Shown here piece by piece: positions 50,927-63,748 of a stretch of DNA of 64,000 nt. Every line of letters begins with the position of its first letter. The stretch's first letter is position 1. The notes under the pieces were generated by a model. It was not told the origin of the DNA, did not search any database, and was given only the letters and a program-made list of their open reading frames with translations. This DNA comes from Mucor racemosus. Taxonomy: Eukaryota > Mucoromycota > Mucoromycetes > Mucorales > Mucoraceae. The stretch lies in contig JAPEHQ010000013.1 in NCBI GenBank assembly GCA_027405735.1, forward strand, positions 1,054,001-1,118,000, given 5' to 3'. The position numbers were made by a program, and so were the translations under genes.

Positions 50927-53659
50927 ATGAAATTTGCAGATAAAAACCCACCTGAAACAAATGGAATGTGGGATCTCGATATTGAAAGCTACTACTATTA
51001 CCTTTCATTTTTAGAACGATTCATTGAAGAAACAAAATCCATCCCAACAGACCTGCGCAAGATTTACTTAGTTCGTGCTGAATATCGTTATATCAAGTGG
51101 ATGTACGTAAATGTTTATTTGTCTCCACCAACAGGTATAAAATATGCTTATATATTTAAGCTAACGAAGTGATTATCTAAACATATAAATTCAAGATATT
51201 GCATTTGTTTGGCATGCTCATATGCTGAGTCCTCTACGGTATTTTGAGGATAACCAAAGGAATTCTTTTCATAATCTTCAAGCAAAGCACCTTTGTTTAG
51301 AGAAATTTGTACGTATATACATACATATATATATATATACCGTATATTTGCATATATCAAAAGATACATTTTGAATAATTTATCTCATATTTTACTTGAA
51401 GCATAAATCTTTCTATACAGTAGAAAACGCTGAAATACAGAATTGGAAAAAATATATGAGCGGTGAGCCTTATCGGCTTACGTCTGAGAATCTACTAGGT
51501 GCTCCATGCCCAAATATTCAATGCATTGTTTGCTCTATTTCATTGAAGTTGGAATGGTAAAGTATATAAAAAACCAGAGGTAAAAGATGGTTAGTTTATG
51601 TTTTTATTTACAGGGACAATTATGCCGAATGGAGGACAGACCCCACTGTTGCCATACAATGTCATAGATGCGATGCTATGTTTACCATAAAACATGTTGG
51701 AAAGTTTAATTTAGCAACTGATTTGATAAGAAGACCCACCCATGAAAGAATAAATGCGTTGGTATCACTAAATATTAATGTTGAATACATCTAAATTGGT
51801 ATACATTATAGTGCTGGTTTAATGTTCACAAACTACCATGGATATTACAGGAATATGGATGCTAATCCACAACCAGAGAGTGCTATATTGCTCAGTTCTA
51901 TTGCACATAGAATCAAATTTTTACCTTTTAATTCTGGTCTGAACGCTATTGAAGACCTCATTAATAAAAAGCACGAAAAGCATGAAAGTAATATCCATGA
52001 ATTAAGAGCAGGTAAAATTGATTATCATATGTGTATAGCAAATCATTTATATATCTGATACTACTCACATTTGTAGAGGCAATTGACGCAATTAAAAGTA
52101 CTTATATGTGCAGCCCTTACAAAGAATCTTCAATAGATTTAATTCATGCTGCCAACCGCCTGTATAAATTTGCATTCAAAGTAATAGAGAATATGGAATG
52201 GAATATTCCCAATGATATTTTCAAAGGCATCTACCAATATCTTTCATTTATAAAAATATTACAGAAAAACAGAAATGCTACTCCTACTATTTATGCAGGT
52301 ATATAAAACCAACTACAATTCAATCTTTATAGGTTATAACTTTAAATAGACATCTTATGGCATATAAGGATGATTGAACATGAAAATTATCTTAAAGTTA
52401 ACCTTCAATTCCAGCATTATTGGAATAAAAAGTTGAATTACGATAGAGTTCCGAATCATGATAATATAATCCCTGGGTATCAAGTACAGCAATACACTAA
52501 AATAACCAGTAGTCAATGGAAATTGTTTAGAGCTACAAAGATACAAGATGACATTGTAGAATCGACTTCTTTCAATAAGAAAACGATGTTCCCTAGCGGG
52601 GTTTCCAAGCCAAAGAAATTACAAACAAATAATTTGAAAAGTGTGTTTTTCAGCTTGAAAAATACTGGTAGTAAGTAACAGAAATGAAATCATATTTATT
52701 GTGCTCATCAAAGAACACCTTTTACTGCACATAGCATATCAAGATTACAGCATGGATGAAATCTATGTACATGGAGAAGGTATGTGCTGTAACTAAAATA
52801 TGGCGGCATTGTATCTACACCAGTGCTTAATTTTGAGTATTTTAGAGGATGTAGAAGATTTTGTTACCTTTCAATACCCGTATAATAATTTAAATGGAGA
52901 GTTTTCAAGGGTTCACGCTTCATATCTAGGTTTCATTGGGTGAGTGTTTAAATGTTATGTCAATACATAGAGTCATATAGCATAATAATCATGCTTTAAC
53001 ATAGTACAATTAGTGGTGAGGGTAAGTTAAAGTAAAGTTATTAATTGAAAACAGTGCTCTGATGCATGTCCACATGTAGATACTAAGTATTTGAATCGAT
53101 GGAAAAGGCAAGTTTATAGATAAATTATAGTGCTCACATGATAAAATGTAATTAATGCTGTATATAGAACTGATACTAGTAAGTTTGATGCATATATTAT
53201 ATTCTGATAACTTACGAATATAGATATTTTGATAGCTCCAGTCAAACAAGAAAAATACGCAGAAGATTCAAATTATGCAACCTATTCTAAAGGTAAATTT
53301 GCTTATCATTCCAATAAAACATGCAATTAATAGACTTATACATTTAGTGTTTCCTTCAAGTAAGTAAATGCATTTATATTCCACCTTTGCATTGTTCTTT
53401 ATACCAAGTTTCGTACGAATATATAGATTCAGGAACACAAATTTTGAAACCAAATTCAACAGAAGACCCTTGGTTTCATTGGCAAAAAGCTAGAATTATA
53501 TGGTCTTATGCCAAAACCAAGCAAGAAGTTGATGCAAGTCTTCGTAAGTCGCAAGAGTCAACAAACCCTGCCGAGACTACCAATATCCAACCACCTGTCA
53601 AAGGCTATTTTACAATATACAATGTGCACAAGTATAAACCACTTGGAAAAGGGTTTTAA
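50927..53659 (+). CDS. GRDP/DUF1399-family protein 1 (no glycine-rich tail)
   Basis: Predicted 624 aa from fourteen exons: 50927-51134, 51196-51308, 51402-51556, 51614-51757, 51812-52011, 52077-52298, 52350-52667, 52735-52779, 52846-52939, 53005-53021, 53080-53107, 53168-53178, 53224-53292 and 53409-53659. It belongs to the glycine-rich-domain-containing family known from plants and Mucoromycota; its biochemical role is unclear. The family motif D-x4-WHxHM is intact at residue 70 (DIAFVWHAHML) but degenerate at residue 348 (DILWHIRMI). A cysteine set CPNIQCIVC ... CHRC near 140-180 could bind zinc. Exons of 17, 28 and 11 nt are used, and the intron after 53107 begins GC. The donor at 51757 (GTTGGT) was chosen by phase and is uncertain. 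Confidence 0.72.
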
Positions 53660-53897
53660 TGCACTTTTTATTTATATACGCAATGTTATGCGGTACCTTG
53701 TAATTGCCAATGAAATAAATTGAGGGTTATTTCATGTTCCCTATTTATCAAATTCTTTGATCTATTGACTTGGGGAACCAAATTATGACTTTAATTGTTT
53801 GGTGTAATGTGGTACACACTAACTTTTTTTCTGTGAAGTGAAGAGTACAATCTGAATAAGCAGCTTTTTCAATTCCTTTTGATTCTTTAACTCTCAT

Positions 53898-56754
53898 ATG
53901 ATATTCTCTACAGAAGATCCCCCTTCATTTAAAACTAAAAAGCTGAAATTTGATGATACTTCAATTAGTATAGATAGATGTTTTTATTATTTATCCTTGC
54001 TCGAACGCTTTGTGGAAACCACACAAGATATGCCAGAATCAATGCTGAAGCTTTATTTGGTTCGATCAGAATATCGCTATTATAAGTGGACATTTTCTTC
54101 CTTAAAAGAGAGCGTTCCCCCTTTGGGTGAGAGCTAAAAAAAATGGATATTGAAATGATGTTTTAATAATAATTTCATAAAAAGATATTGCATTTTTCTG
54201 GCAAACGCATATGTTACGGCCCCTTCAATTTGAGCAAGACATTTTAAGGCGACCTAGTGAAAATCCGCCTTACTTACTTCAAAACATTGTATTTCCTTTG
54301 CAGCAAATTGTAATTATAAATAACTTCATGCTGATTCAGATCATGTCTAATATCCTAATTTTTATTTAAGCATGAATATCGTAAATCAATTCCGTATTCT
54401 GCTATGGAAAACTGGCAAAAAGTAATGGGAAAAGAGGAACCATATCACCTCACAAAAGAAAAACTATTGGAATCATGTAGTACAAGCTGCGCAGAAATTA
54501 GTTGTATTGTATGTTTTATAAAGATGAATATCAGTTGGTGAGATCTTGAAAATACTAGCCATCTTTTATTGCAAATATCAATAATGCTACATTGCTTAGG
54601 ACCGATTTTACTGAATGGAGAACAAATCATACAGTAGCATTACAATGTCATCGATGTGATGCCATGTTCACAATAAAACATGTAGGAAAAGCAAATCTAC
54701 TTAATGATCTTGGGCGACTAGAACATCAGCAGTAAGTGTTCAATAGTCTATATTAGCTCTCTTATTGACCAAAAATCATTAGGATTTTGACTTTGACTCA
54801 CCAATTCCCACTTCCAGCAAACGCTCTTCGTTCAATAAAACAATTGCCCTTCAACGCTGGCTTACAACCAATTATTTCCTTTCTAAAGGCAGAAGGATTT
54901 AACGAAGAGGCACAAAAAGGTATGGCAATGCTTATTTGCAGTAATCCAACATAAATTCATTATAACACCATGCGATACATAGTGTTTATTGATAATATTC
55001 AGAGTACCTACCTTTGCAATCCTTACAGAGGTTCCTTTGATTTGATTTATGCAGTAGCTCGACAATATAAGTTTGCATATAAAATAACGAAGCTAATTTC
55101 ATGGAAACTTCCAAATGATATTATTGAGGCAATCAGCGATTATACAGAATTTCTTGGCTTACTCATATCAAAAAAAGACTTGATTGCAGTTCCAACAATT
55201 AAAGCCGGTAAAAATAAAAAATATTTTCGATCCTGTGCATGTTATTAACTTTAATGAATAGACTTTATATGGCATCTACATATGCTTAATCCGTCTGTTT
55301 ACCATAAAGAAATCAAAAATATTGTTGGCAGGCCTTTGAATCATGACGATGATATTCCAGACAATGAATTAAAGCAGTATTCCAAGGACACTAATCACAA
55401 ATTGAAGATTTATAGACAAGATGAAGCAAAGCAAAAATTGTTTTTCGGTGCATTTAATGCAAAGAAAAGAGATGATGCTCAGCTGAAGGACAAAAGTATA
55501 ACTGTTTGCCTTATTTTATGAGCAGATGATTAATGAATGACATAGGCAACGATACTAAAGAGCTTATTAGCTTTAATAATTCTGATGAAATTATGAACCA
55601 GAGGTTTGGGCATTTGAAAGACACAAAGTTAGGATTCCTTGGGTTAGTTTCTTAACCATGTTTAGGCTTTCGTTTCTGATGTTCATATCTTTTGTAGAAC
55701 TAGCACTTGTGGAAGTAAGTCCACATTTGTAGACATTGTATTACAGAAGCATCTTAAATGTAGCAATTGTAATTTTAGATACAGATTACTTGAATTGCTG
55801 GGAAAGGTAAACATAATTAGCTTCGTATTGACAAATGTACTCATTTATAGACCTAGGGCAGAGAAGTGTATATCTAACCCAAACGGTATTATAACGGCTA
55901 TAAAAAACTCTAATGTGATATTGTTTGCAATAGTATCGAAAGAAGAAAAATCACTTCCTGGAGATTCTCATGTTGTAACATATTCCAAAGGTAACCATAC
56001 TTTTTCTGAGAAAATTTGCTTAAATTAACGCTTTTCAAAATACGTTTGATATAGTATGCCAATCAAGTAAGTCTAGATCATGATACAAATGCCTTTACAG
56101 ATTGGACTGATAAGCAGCAAAATTCAGCTGGAAAATCGCCATACATTCCACCCGAGGAACTCGCTAAAATACCGTATCATGAAAACCGAAAAACTACAAA
56201 ATCTAATGGAAACGAATCAAACAACATTCGACCAAATACAGCTGAAGATCCTTTTAACTGGGAAAAAGTTAGCCTTGCATGGGCAGAGATATTTGGAAAA
56301 ACTGCAGATGCGGAAGACGTTGAGCATTTCCATACTAGAAAAGGAGGAATAGGTGCTAGTTGTGCTGTAATTAACCTACATTATGAAATTCCTCCTCAGT
56401 ATCGACCAAAACCTGTGAAGAAAAAAAGGGAAATTAAGAGTCGCATAGGTGGTGGTAGTGGAGGTGGTGGAGGAACTTGGGATAATAATTTAAGTTGGTG
56501 GGATTACGGAGGAATGAGAGGGTTTGAAGGATTTGAGGGAGGGGACACTGGTGGAGGTTTCGGGGATAGCTGTGGTGGTGGTGGCAGCAGTGGTGGCGGT
56601 GGCAGCGGTGGTGGCGGTGACAGTGGAGGCGGTAGTAGTAGTGGAGGTGGTGGAGATGGAGGAGGAGGAGGTAAGTTTTCTGTTCATTTCTATGTGATGA
56701 TAATTTGTTGATCTTTTTAACTTAGGTGGAGGAGATAGTGGAGGTGGAATGTAA
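53898..56754 (+). CDS. GRDP/DUF1399-family protein 2 with glycine-rich tail
   Basis: Predicted 720 aa from thirteen exons: 53898-54126, 54185-54309, 54371-54537, 54600-54731, 54783-54919, 54983-55207, 55262-55495, 55546-55642, 55698-55714, 55779-55806, 55851-55990, 56068-56670 and 56726-56754. It is a tandem paralogue of the gene just upstream, with the same intron positions and phases, including the 17-nt and 28-nt exons. The first WHxHM motif is degenerate (DIAFFWQTHML, residue 77), while the second is intact (DFIWHLHML, residue 339). The C-terminal ~100 residues are a Gly/Ser repeat (GGGGSSGGGGSGGG type) that the paralogue lacks. EDPFNWEKVSLAWAE aligns with the paralogue's EDPWFHWQKARIIW. 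Function unknown. Confidence 0.75.
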
Positions 56755-57169
56755 TCATACTACTTCATGAAGATCACATAATATTTAAGATGCCAACAAT
56801 AATCACAAGTATATATAATATCTGGAATTGCTATATCTAGCCTTTATTACTACTCCTATTTTCATCAACTGCCTCTCGCCTACCTAGCTCAAAGAAATAA
56901 AAAACTGCTTATAATTAAATTTCTACAAACTCTATAACTTTTTATTACATATACATGCAGCAATAACGCTCACTAGAGGATTTTTAGATATATTGTTTTG
57001 AGAGTACTCATATTACTCACTTGGAATTCTTAGCTTTATAATTATATACCATTTCGTATTATTTAGTTTTTGCAGTTAAGCACAAAAAATATGACGAGCT
57101 TTGTGCATTAGTTTGTTTGATTAATGCTCTTGAGGAACTGCATGGCTAATTTGAATTTTCAAAAAACTC
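56755..57169. other. Intergenic region after the GRDP genes
   Basis: AT-rich, no gene. AATAAA-type signals near 56896 may belong to the upstream gene. Confidence 0.35.
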
Positions 57170-57591
57170 AATTTTCAAAGTTTTCAAACGTCAGTCGGAG
57201 CGTACCACTGTTCCATAAGAAATATCATATTAAATGCTTTTTAAGGTATACCTCAGACACTGCTAAACAGACATAGATTAGTTATATTACGTTGCATATC
57301 CCTAAATTTATTTTATATATCACAAAAAGCTCAAAAACACGTAAAATTCACTGCTTTTTTCTTGAAAATTGGGTTTCACTTTTCTCATCTGCTCTACTCT
57401 TTTTTTCATTAAATAACACCAAGAACAAATTATATGCTAATGTACCTGAGATGTGCAGCTTTAATTCAAAAATGAGTATCCAAAAATATCCTATTTTTTA
57501 CAGTTGGTATTAATTTTTCAGTGCTAATGTTTCAGATTTTTACGCGTATTTCACTACTAAAAATTGAAAACTTTGAGCCTTTATATCTCTG
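57170..57591 (-). repeat. Interspersed repeat, fragment F1
   Basis: Contains only the end of the element (GGAGCGTACC at 57198 to ATATCTCT at 57591), in minus orientation. It breaks off where copies C and E continue. About 50 bp of unrelated sequence separates it from F2, which runs the other way. Confidence 0.72.
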
Positions 57592-58164
57592 TGTTGCATC
57601 CACCGGTTATTTGTAAGATAGTGAGCCTTTTGATTTGTAATCCTTATTGATAATTTTGTAAAACTTAAAATTCATTATTTAGGGCTTAATTTCTGTATTC
57701 ACAAGATAGATCTAATTGACTGCTACTCTGTATTTTTTGTTTCAGCCAAAAATATTGATTTTTCATCGAGATAATCAAAATAATAGTCGATATCACAGCT
57801 TACAGCTTATCATAACTGGGTTCCAAAATTTATTTTAAAAAATGGACGAAAAATGATGAAAAAACCAAAATCGTTTAATTGTTCATGAACTGCAAAGTAA
57901 GCCGACCTAGTATACTAAATAGCTTTTGTACAGTTTTAAATTCTTCATCCATCTAAATAAAATTCAGACAAACATTTTACATTATATTTTGCGTAAAATG
58001 CAATTGAAATTTTGGAGATTTTTTGAAGATACACATCACTTTTTATAAGCATATTTAAAATATAACTAATTGAGATGATGCGCAAAAACATTATCTATCG
58101 ATCAAGCTATTGTAAAATTTTCTATCTGCATTATTCGTAGAGAAAACAACGTTTTTGTACAAAT

Positions 58165-58179
58165 TTTTCTCTGTTTTTT
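58165..58179. repeat. Target-site duplication of the LINE, left copy
   Basis: ATTTTTCTCTGTTTT occurs here and at 63750-63764, directly flanking the retrotransposon. The boundary is blurred on this side by the adjacent T run of the poly(A) tail. Confidence 0.9.
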
Positions 58180-58301
58180 TTTTTTTTTTTTTTTTTATGG
58201 AATGAAAGTTTTATTGTTAAAATAAAATCATTGTATGATGGTCAAGTGTATATTAAATAAAGTGACTTGCCATATGTTGTGCATTAATTAAAACTATATG
58301 A

Positions 58302-61300
58302 TTATATATCAATACTATCCATGTCTGATAGTTTCCAAATTTCTTTTTTGATCTTTCTTATTACATTTTCTGAATTGAATGGGACTGATTCAAAGTATTG
58401 TAGAAAGTGATGATACCATATTATCCTCATAGTGGTTGCAAAAAAATCATATATATTGATTTTCAGGTCGAGATTGTAGATGAAATATTTTGATATATTG
58501 AGGTTTTTAATATCTTGATATAATTGATGACTATTGATTACTGTGGGGTAGCTCAAGAAACTAGTGGTGATTTCTTGCCAAATGTCCATTTTCAGTCCAC
58601 ATTTAATGAGTAAATGTCTTGTATCTTCTATTTGGTTGCAGTTAGTGCAGTTTTCATCTTCAACGCCCTTGACTCCTCTTTTAGCTAAGTACTCTCTACA
58701 AGGTATTCTGTTGTGAATAATTTTGTACCATAAATTCCTGGCTGATTGATTCATATTGGTTTTATAAAATTGTTTCCATTGTTTTTTTGTAATTGAGCTG
58801 TTGAAATCTCTTGGTTTTTGGATATTGAGGTGCTCGAGCATCAGTTTCCTAATCTCTTGATTGTTCATTGCAAGGACTTGTTTTTGATTGAATTGCATTT
58901 GATTAATGTAGCTGCTGAAATGGTACGGTTGTGGTATTATTGTGTCCGAATCATGTTGTAAATGTATTTTAAAGAACTGTTTAAATCTCAAAGTATTGCT
59001 GTTATTGAGTCTTTTAATTTTTGCTAGGATGTTTGGATTGGGGCATCCTTCTCTGTTCTTGAATGAAATTTGTAAATTTTGCCAGTTGATTGTGAAGAAA
59101 TGTTGAACCAGGCTTTTTTTTGCAGTGTTTTGAGTTAAAAAAAATTAATTCTTCATTAAATTGATCCTCCATTTCACATATAACCGAGACAGGAAGTGTC
59201 ATGCAATTCATTGCTGAGATTCTGACATTATTTTGGTTGGCTATTGAGCATTGTTGATTGATTGCATCCATAGATTGCATTATTAAACCAAAAGCACCAT
59301 CGTTGTTAATTCCTGATTTGAACCTGGTATTTTCAAATAGCATTATACTTTCAATGTTAGGGTTGTTGGTTGCAGTTTTTAGTCCATAAATCATCAAATC
59401 ATACAAGTATTTGGGTATTTTCTTGTATTGTTCATAACATAGCAATGATTTGATATATCTCATTTGAAGTGTATTTTGTTGAGCAGATACATTTATCAGG
59501 CTTAAACCTCCTTCTTCTTTGTGTAAATAAAAGACATCCTTTTTGACTTGTAATTTCTTGTCATCTACAATATATTGATATATAATTGAGCTCAATTTGT
59601 TGATAGCTGATTTAGGTAGAGGTGTAAGTCTAAGCACATGCCATAATTTTGACAGGATCATCACGTTTGCTGCATTCGCTCTACCATAAACTGAGATTTT
59701 TCTTTCTTTGAAAAAATTGACTTGAGCTCGTATTTTACCAATTAGTTCGTCAATAAATACATCTCGCTGTTGTTTAGTTACATAGATTGGGTAGCCTAGG
59801 TATTTAATGTAGTCGGGGCAGTTGTAATCGTACCATTTCATCTTTCCTTGTATATACGTTCTTAACCTAACGCCAAAGTATCCGTTCATTTTCCCTCCAT
59901 GTAGAGGAAAGGCCACAGATTTTTCGTAGTTAATTTTTGAATTTGACGCTTGGCCATATGTCTTTAGACATTCTTCCATTTCCATATATTCAGGTCTATC
60001 TTTTACAAAGATAAGAATATCATCGGCATAAGCTAATATTTTAACAGGCGCTGGCATTGTAAGTTGTATATCTCGTTGATTTATTGGCTTGGTGTGTTGC
60101 ATTGTGTATCCGGAAATGTTGTTGTTGTTGATTATTGATAGTATGAATGGTTCTATGGCAAAGTTGAACAATAATGGTGAAATAGAGTCTCCTTGTCGGA
60201 GTCCTCTATTTTGTTTTACAGGGTTGGACAGAAAACCATTCATGTTAATGTATATTTCATTATCAAAGAATAAGTTTTGTATGCATCTAACAAATTCAAA
60301 TGGAAAGCCAAATTTTAGTAATACTTGTGTTAAGTAGTGAGGGTGAACTCTATCATAGGCCTTGTTGTTATCGAGCATGATTCCTACATATTCTTCAAAT
60401 TCATTTTTGTTGTTGATTTTGGTTGATTTGGCGTTGTCAATCATTATTTTCAAAGCTAATCCTTGATCTCCAATAAATCTATTCACCATAAATCCAGTCT
60501 GAAACTTGTTAATAATCTTGCTGGCCACCTCCATCATTCTTCCATTCATAAGCCTTGTAAACACTTTACAATCCGTATTAATGAGTGTAATGGGTCTCCA
60601 ATTTGCCAAGTCTGATAGATCTCCTTTTTTTGGTAGCATAATAACACATGCCTGCTGCCAAGATCTTGGAAATATACCTGATTTAATAGCATCGTTATAT
60701 ATTTGAACAACAATTTCTCCACAGCTCGGTTGAGATACAATAATCTTGAGTATTTCATACGGCAGACCATCTAATCCAGGACTACTCCTTCTTGGACTTC
60801 TCTCGGTACCTTGAATAATGTCATCAAAACTAATTTCTTTGATCATTTTATCACTATCTTGTTTTGAAATAACTTTGTTAATTTGGTTTAGCATTGAATC
60901 TAAGCTATTAATATCAATTCTTTCCTCTGTATACAATTCTGAGTAGAAAGTATGAACTGCGCTGAGCTTGGACTTAGTGTCATTGCATTCATGATTGTTG
61001 TTTGGGTGTTTTAGCATTGCCATAGTTCTTGTTTGTTGTCTTTGGTTAATAGTTTTTTTGATGTAAGATGGTGAATTTTCATTTTTCTCAATCCACCTTT
61101 TCCCTGCTCTAAGCCTGTCCATGTTACACTTTTCTTCTTGTAGCTTAGTAATTTCATGTTGGATTGTTGGTAGTAACGCATCCAGACAGGTAGGGTCTTT
61201 ACCATACAGCCTTAAGATTCTATTTCTTTCACCATTCAATTCTTTCAATTTTCTCTCTCTCCATTTGCTTTGATGTCTACAAAAGTTTTGTGTGAACCGT

Positions 61301-62226
61301 TTAACCATGTTCTTGATGAGATCCCATTTGAGTTGAGCTGATAATGTTGGATTTAGCTTGTGTTGTATATAATTGTCTAATTCACATTGTAGTTTCTCTA
61401 CGTATCTCTCATTTCTTGCCAGATATAGGTTGCCCCTCCAAATACCTTTACCATTATTGTGCATTTCAACAACTAAAGTTTTTGACAGAAGTGCATGATC
61501 AGTATATTCATTAGTGTAAAATTCTACATCACCATCTATCATTTTCTTATGCGTATTTAGTCCAGCAAACATGTAGTCAATTGTTGACAACGAAATTTTT
61601 CCCCTACGATTTTGAATACAAGTATAATCGTATTGCTCGCCTTCTTGATTGATACAGTCTTTCATATATCCTTTAATAAATTCTATTAGGTGTTTTGGTT
61701 TGCAGCGCCTGGAACTGTGGTTGCTTGAACTATCAAAACTGAAGTTAAAATCGCCTGCCATTATAAGATCTGGGATTATTTCCGGCATATTCAGAAGCAT
61801 ATCAACGATATCTTTGAAGAGAGTGTTTCTTGCAATAACTTGATCCTTTTCCGTCCCTGATTGAGCATACAAATTTAATATGTACACAGGTGGGATTGAG
61901 TTGTCCATGATTGAGATTTTAGCCAGTATCATCCTTCCATCATTGGAAGCTCTGATTCTTTCTAGATTGAGAGAGTTGTTGAAGTTGATTATTGAACAGT
62001 ATTGTGTCCATATTGCTTGATGATAGTTAAATTTAAATTTCATACTATCTGTAACTTCCTCAAATGAGTGAGATGGTATGTTGGTTTCTTGGCATAGTAG
62101 TATATTCAGTTTCTTGTTTTTAAGTAGTGCCACGAACTTGTCAGATGTTTCAGTGTTAGTATTTAAGTATAGATTTCTGCAATTTACAGAACCTATTTTG
62201 ATGTGTAAATGTTTAGTTGGATTCAT
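58302..62226 (-). pseudogene. LINE ORF2: endonuclease-reverse transcriptase, frameshifted
   Basis: Open for 1070 codons (62226-59014), then continued in another frame to 58302. The switch lies most probably at the run of eight A at 59121-59114 (minus strand). The N-terminal ~240 residues are an apurinic-type endonuclease (CQETN, AGDFNFSFD, STIDYMFAG, YTDHALLS). The reverse transcriptase follows: WRPITLINTDCKVF, LDNNKAYDRVHPHYL, LRQGDSISPLLFN and the catalytic ILAYADDILIF. The C-terminal piece after the shift carries the RT-linked zinc domain (LWYKIIHNRIPC, then ENCTNC, H and C residues). Full length would be about 1,310 residues. No RNase H domain is seen. Apart from the single shift all motifs are intact. 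Confidence 0.9.
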
Positions 62227-62332
62227 ATTAATATTGTTATTATTATTATTATTATTATTATTTTTTTTTTTTTTTTAAATATTCTTTTTTTTTTTTTTTT
62301 TTTTTCTTTTTTTTTTTTTTAAAAAAAAACTA
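62227..62332 (-). other. A-rich spacer between LINE ORF1 and ORF2
   Basis: On the element's sense strand this is four A runs (up to about 20 long) followed by (ATA)n just before the ORF2 start. It may reflect internal poly(A) or a reinitiation region for ORF2 translation. Confidence 0.7.
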
Positions 62333-63748
62333 TTAATCCAAGGAAGCCAACCGACCAGCTTCAAGGGTCAGTTGTTTGCTGCTTCTTTTATTAGTAGGGG
62401 CAGAAGCTTCTCTCGCTTCAGGTGAGATGGCTTCCTCCAGGTTCCTTTTGACATTTGGGGTCGGAGTTTTACCCTTTCCCTTGTCTATAGAGGCCTTTCT
62501 CGTTTTGATCATACCTAATTTTTGTTGTTGGTCACTTCTCAAACTTCGTGGAGTAGATACCGATTTTCTAGGATTAATTTCATTCAAGTTTTGAGTCGGT
62601 TGTTCACTACTGGATCTTGTCATTGGTGAACTTTCTTTGTCCAAATTGATTACATTATCAACTTCAATAGATGTAGTCTCTTCATCTATTGTAACCTCAT
62701 CCTCATTGTTGCTGTTACCTTCTTCTAAGGTCTTGTAGTAGTTAGAAGTTTCAGCATTGGATCTTTTTCCTTTATTCAATACTTGAATTAATCTACTTTC
62801 AGTGTTGGTGCCTGGTATATCGGAGATCGAAATATCGGACTCTGAAACATTTTCAGGGGCAAACGATTTGTTGATCTCGTTGTTGGATTTCTCTTTGTTC
62901 CAAGGAGCTGTAGGACAACCTGCTTGTAGGTGATTAGGGCTATTACAGCGATGGCACAGCTTTGGGCTCTTCTTAGGACAATTGAACTTATTATGATTGT
63001 CAGTATGACAATCAGGACAGATAGGTTTCATCTGAGACCATACTAGGTTCAGCAATCTGTCAGTACCTTCCAGTGTGACTTACGGAGTCAACTCCTTGAA
63101 GTCCTTCTCCTTCTTGTTGCTATTGATAGTGGCATATCCGCGGCCGGTAAACCAATCAGAGTCTCCAGACTTTGCGATACCCACATTGAGGACGTCTCCA
63201 TACTGTTCAAAAGTCTTGACTAACGCGCCTTTGAGAATATCATCTTCCAAGAGAGGCAGTTCAGTGATCCCAATATTGATTACCTTCGCATCATGGCTTA
63301 AAGTTTTGTTTACTTCGATTGTCTTTCCATTGACTTGGAATTCTTTCAATAAAGCTTCCTTGCAAGCATTTTCTGTTGAGAAGCCCATTTCAATGGCTTT
63401 TCTCTTGTTTTTACCAACAATTCTTGGTTTCAGTCCTAGAGCTTTAGGATATTGTTCACGCAATACTTTCAATATGGATTTTTCTTTAAATCCCATGCCT
63501 AAAAACTGGGCACAGTCAATAACAATTGAGTTTCTTTCCTTCGCTTCTATGAAGGTAGAGTATGCATTTAAAGGTTTAAACTCGCCAATTTCAACATTTG
63601 GAGAGACTTCAAAGGCGTGTCTTGTTTGGAATTTGAGAGCATCAGTGAAAGATTTATACGAAAATAATTTATTACCAGGATTATGGCTAGAATCCTGCGT
63701 CCTCCTACCTTGGAAGGTAGGATCACGATTATTAGTTGAGAAAGCCAT
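62333..63748 (-). pseudogene. LINE ORF1: RNA-binding zinc-knuckle protein with one in-frame stop
   Basis: Starts at 63748 (MAFSTNNRDP) and would encode about 470 residues, but a TAA at 63082-63080 interrupts the frame after 222 codons. The frame stays open on both sides of it, so a single C-to-T change is the simplest cause. The first part looks like an RRM-type fold (VNIGIAKSGDSDWFTGRGYA). The second has two CCHC knuckles (CPDCHTDNHNKFNC and CHRCNSPNHLQAGC). Ser/Glu-rich and basic stretches follow. Such proteins coat LINE RNA. Confidence 0.85.

Noticed and set aside
56490..56687. Thr/Ser-rich minus-strand frame
   Set aside because: Antisense shadow of the glycine-rich tail of the second GRDP gene.
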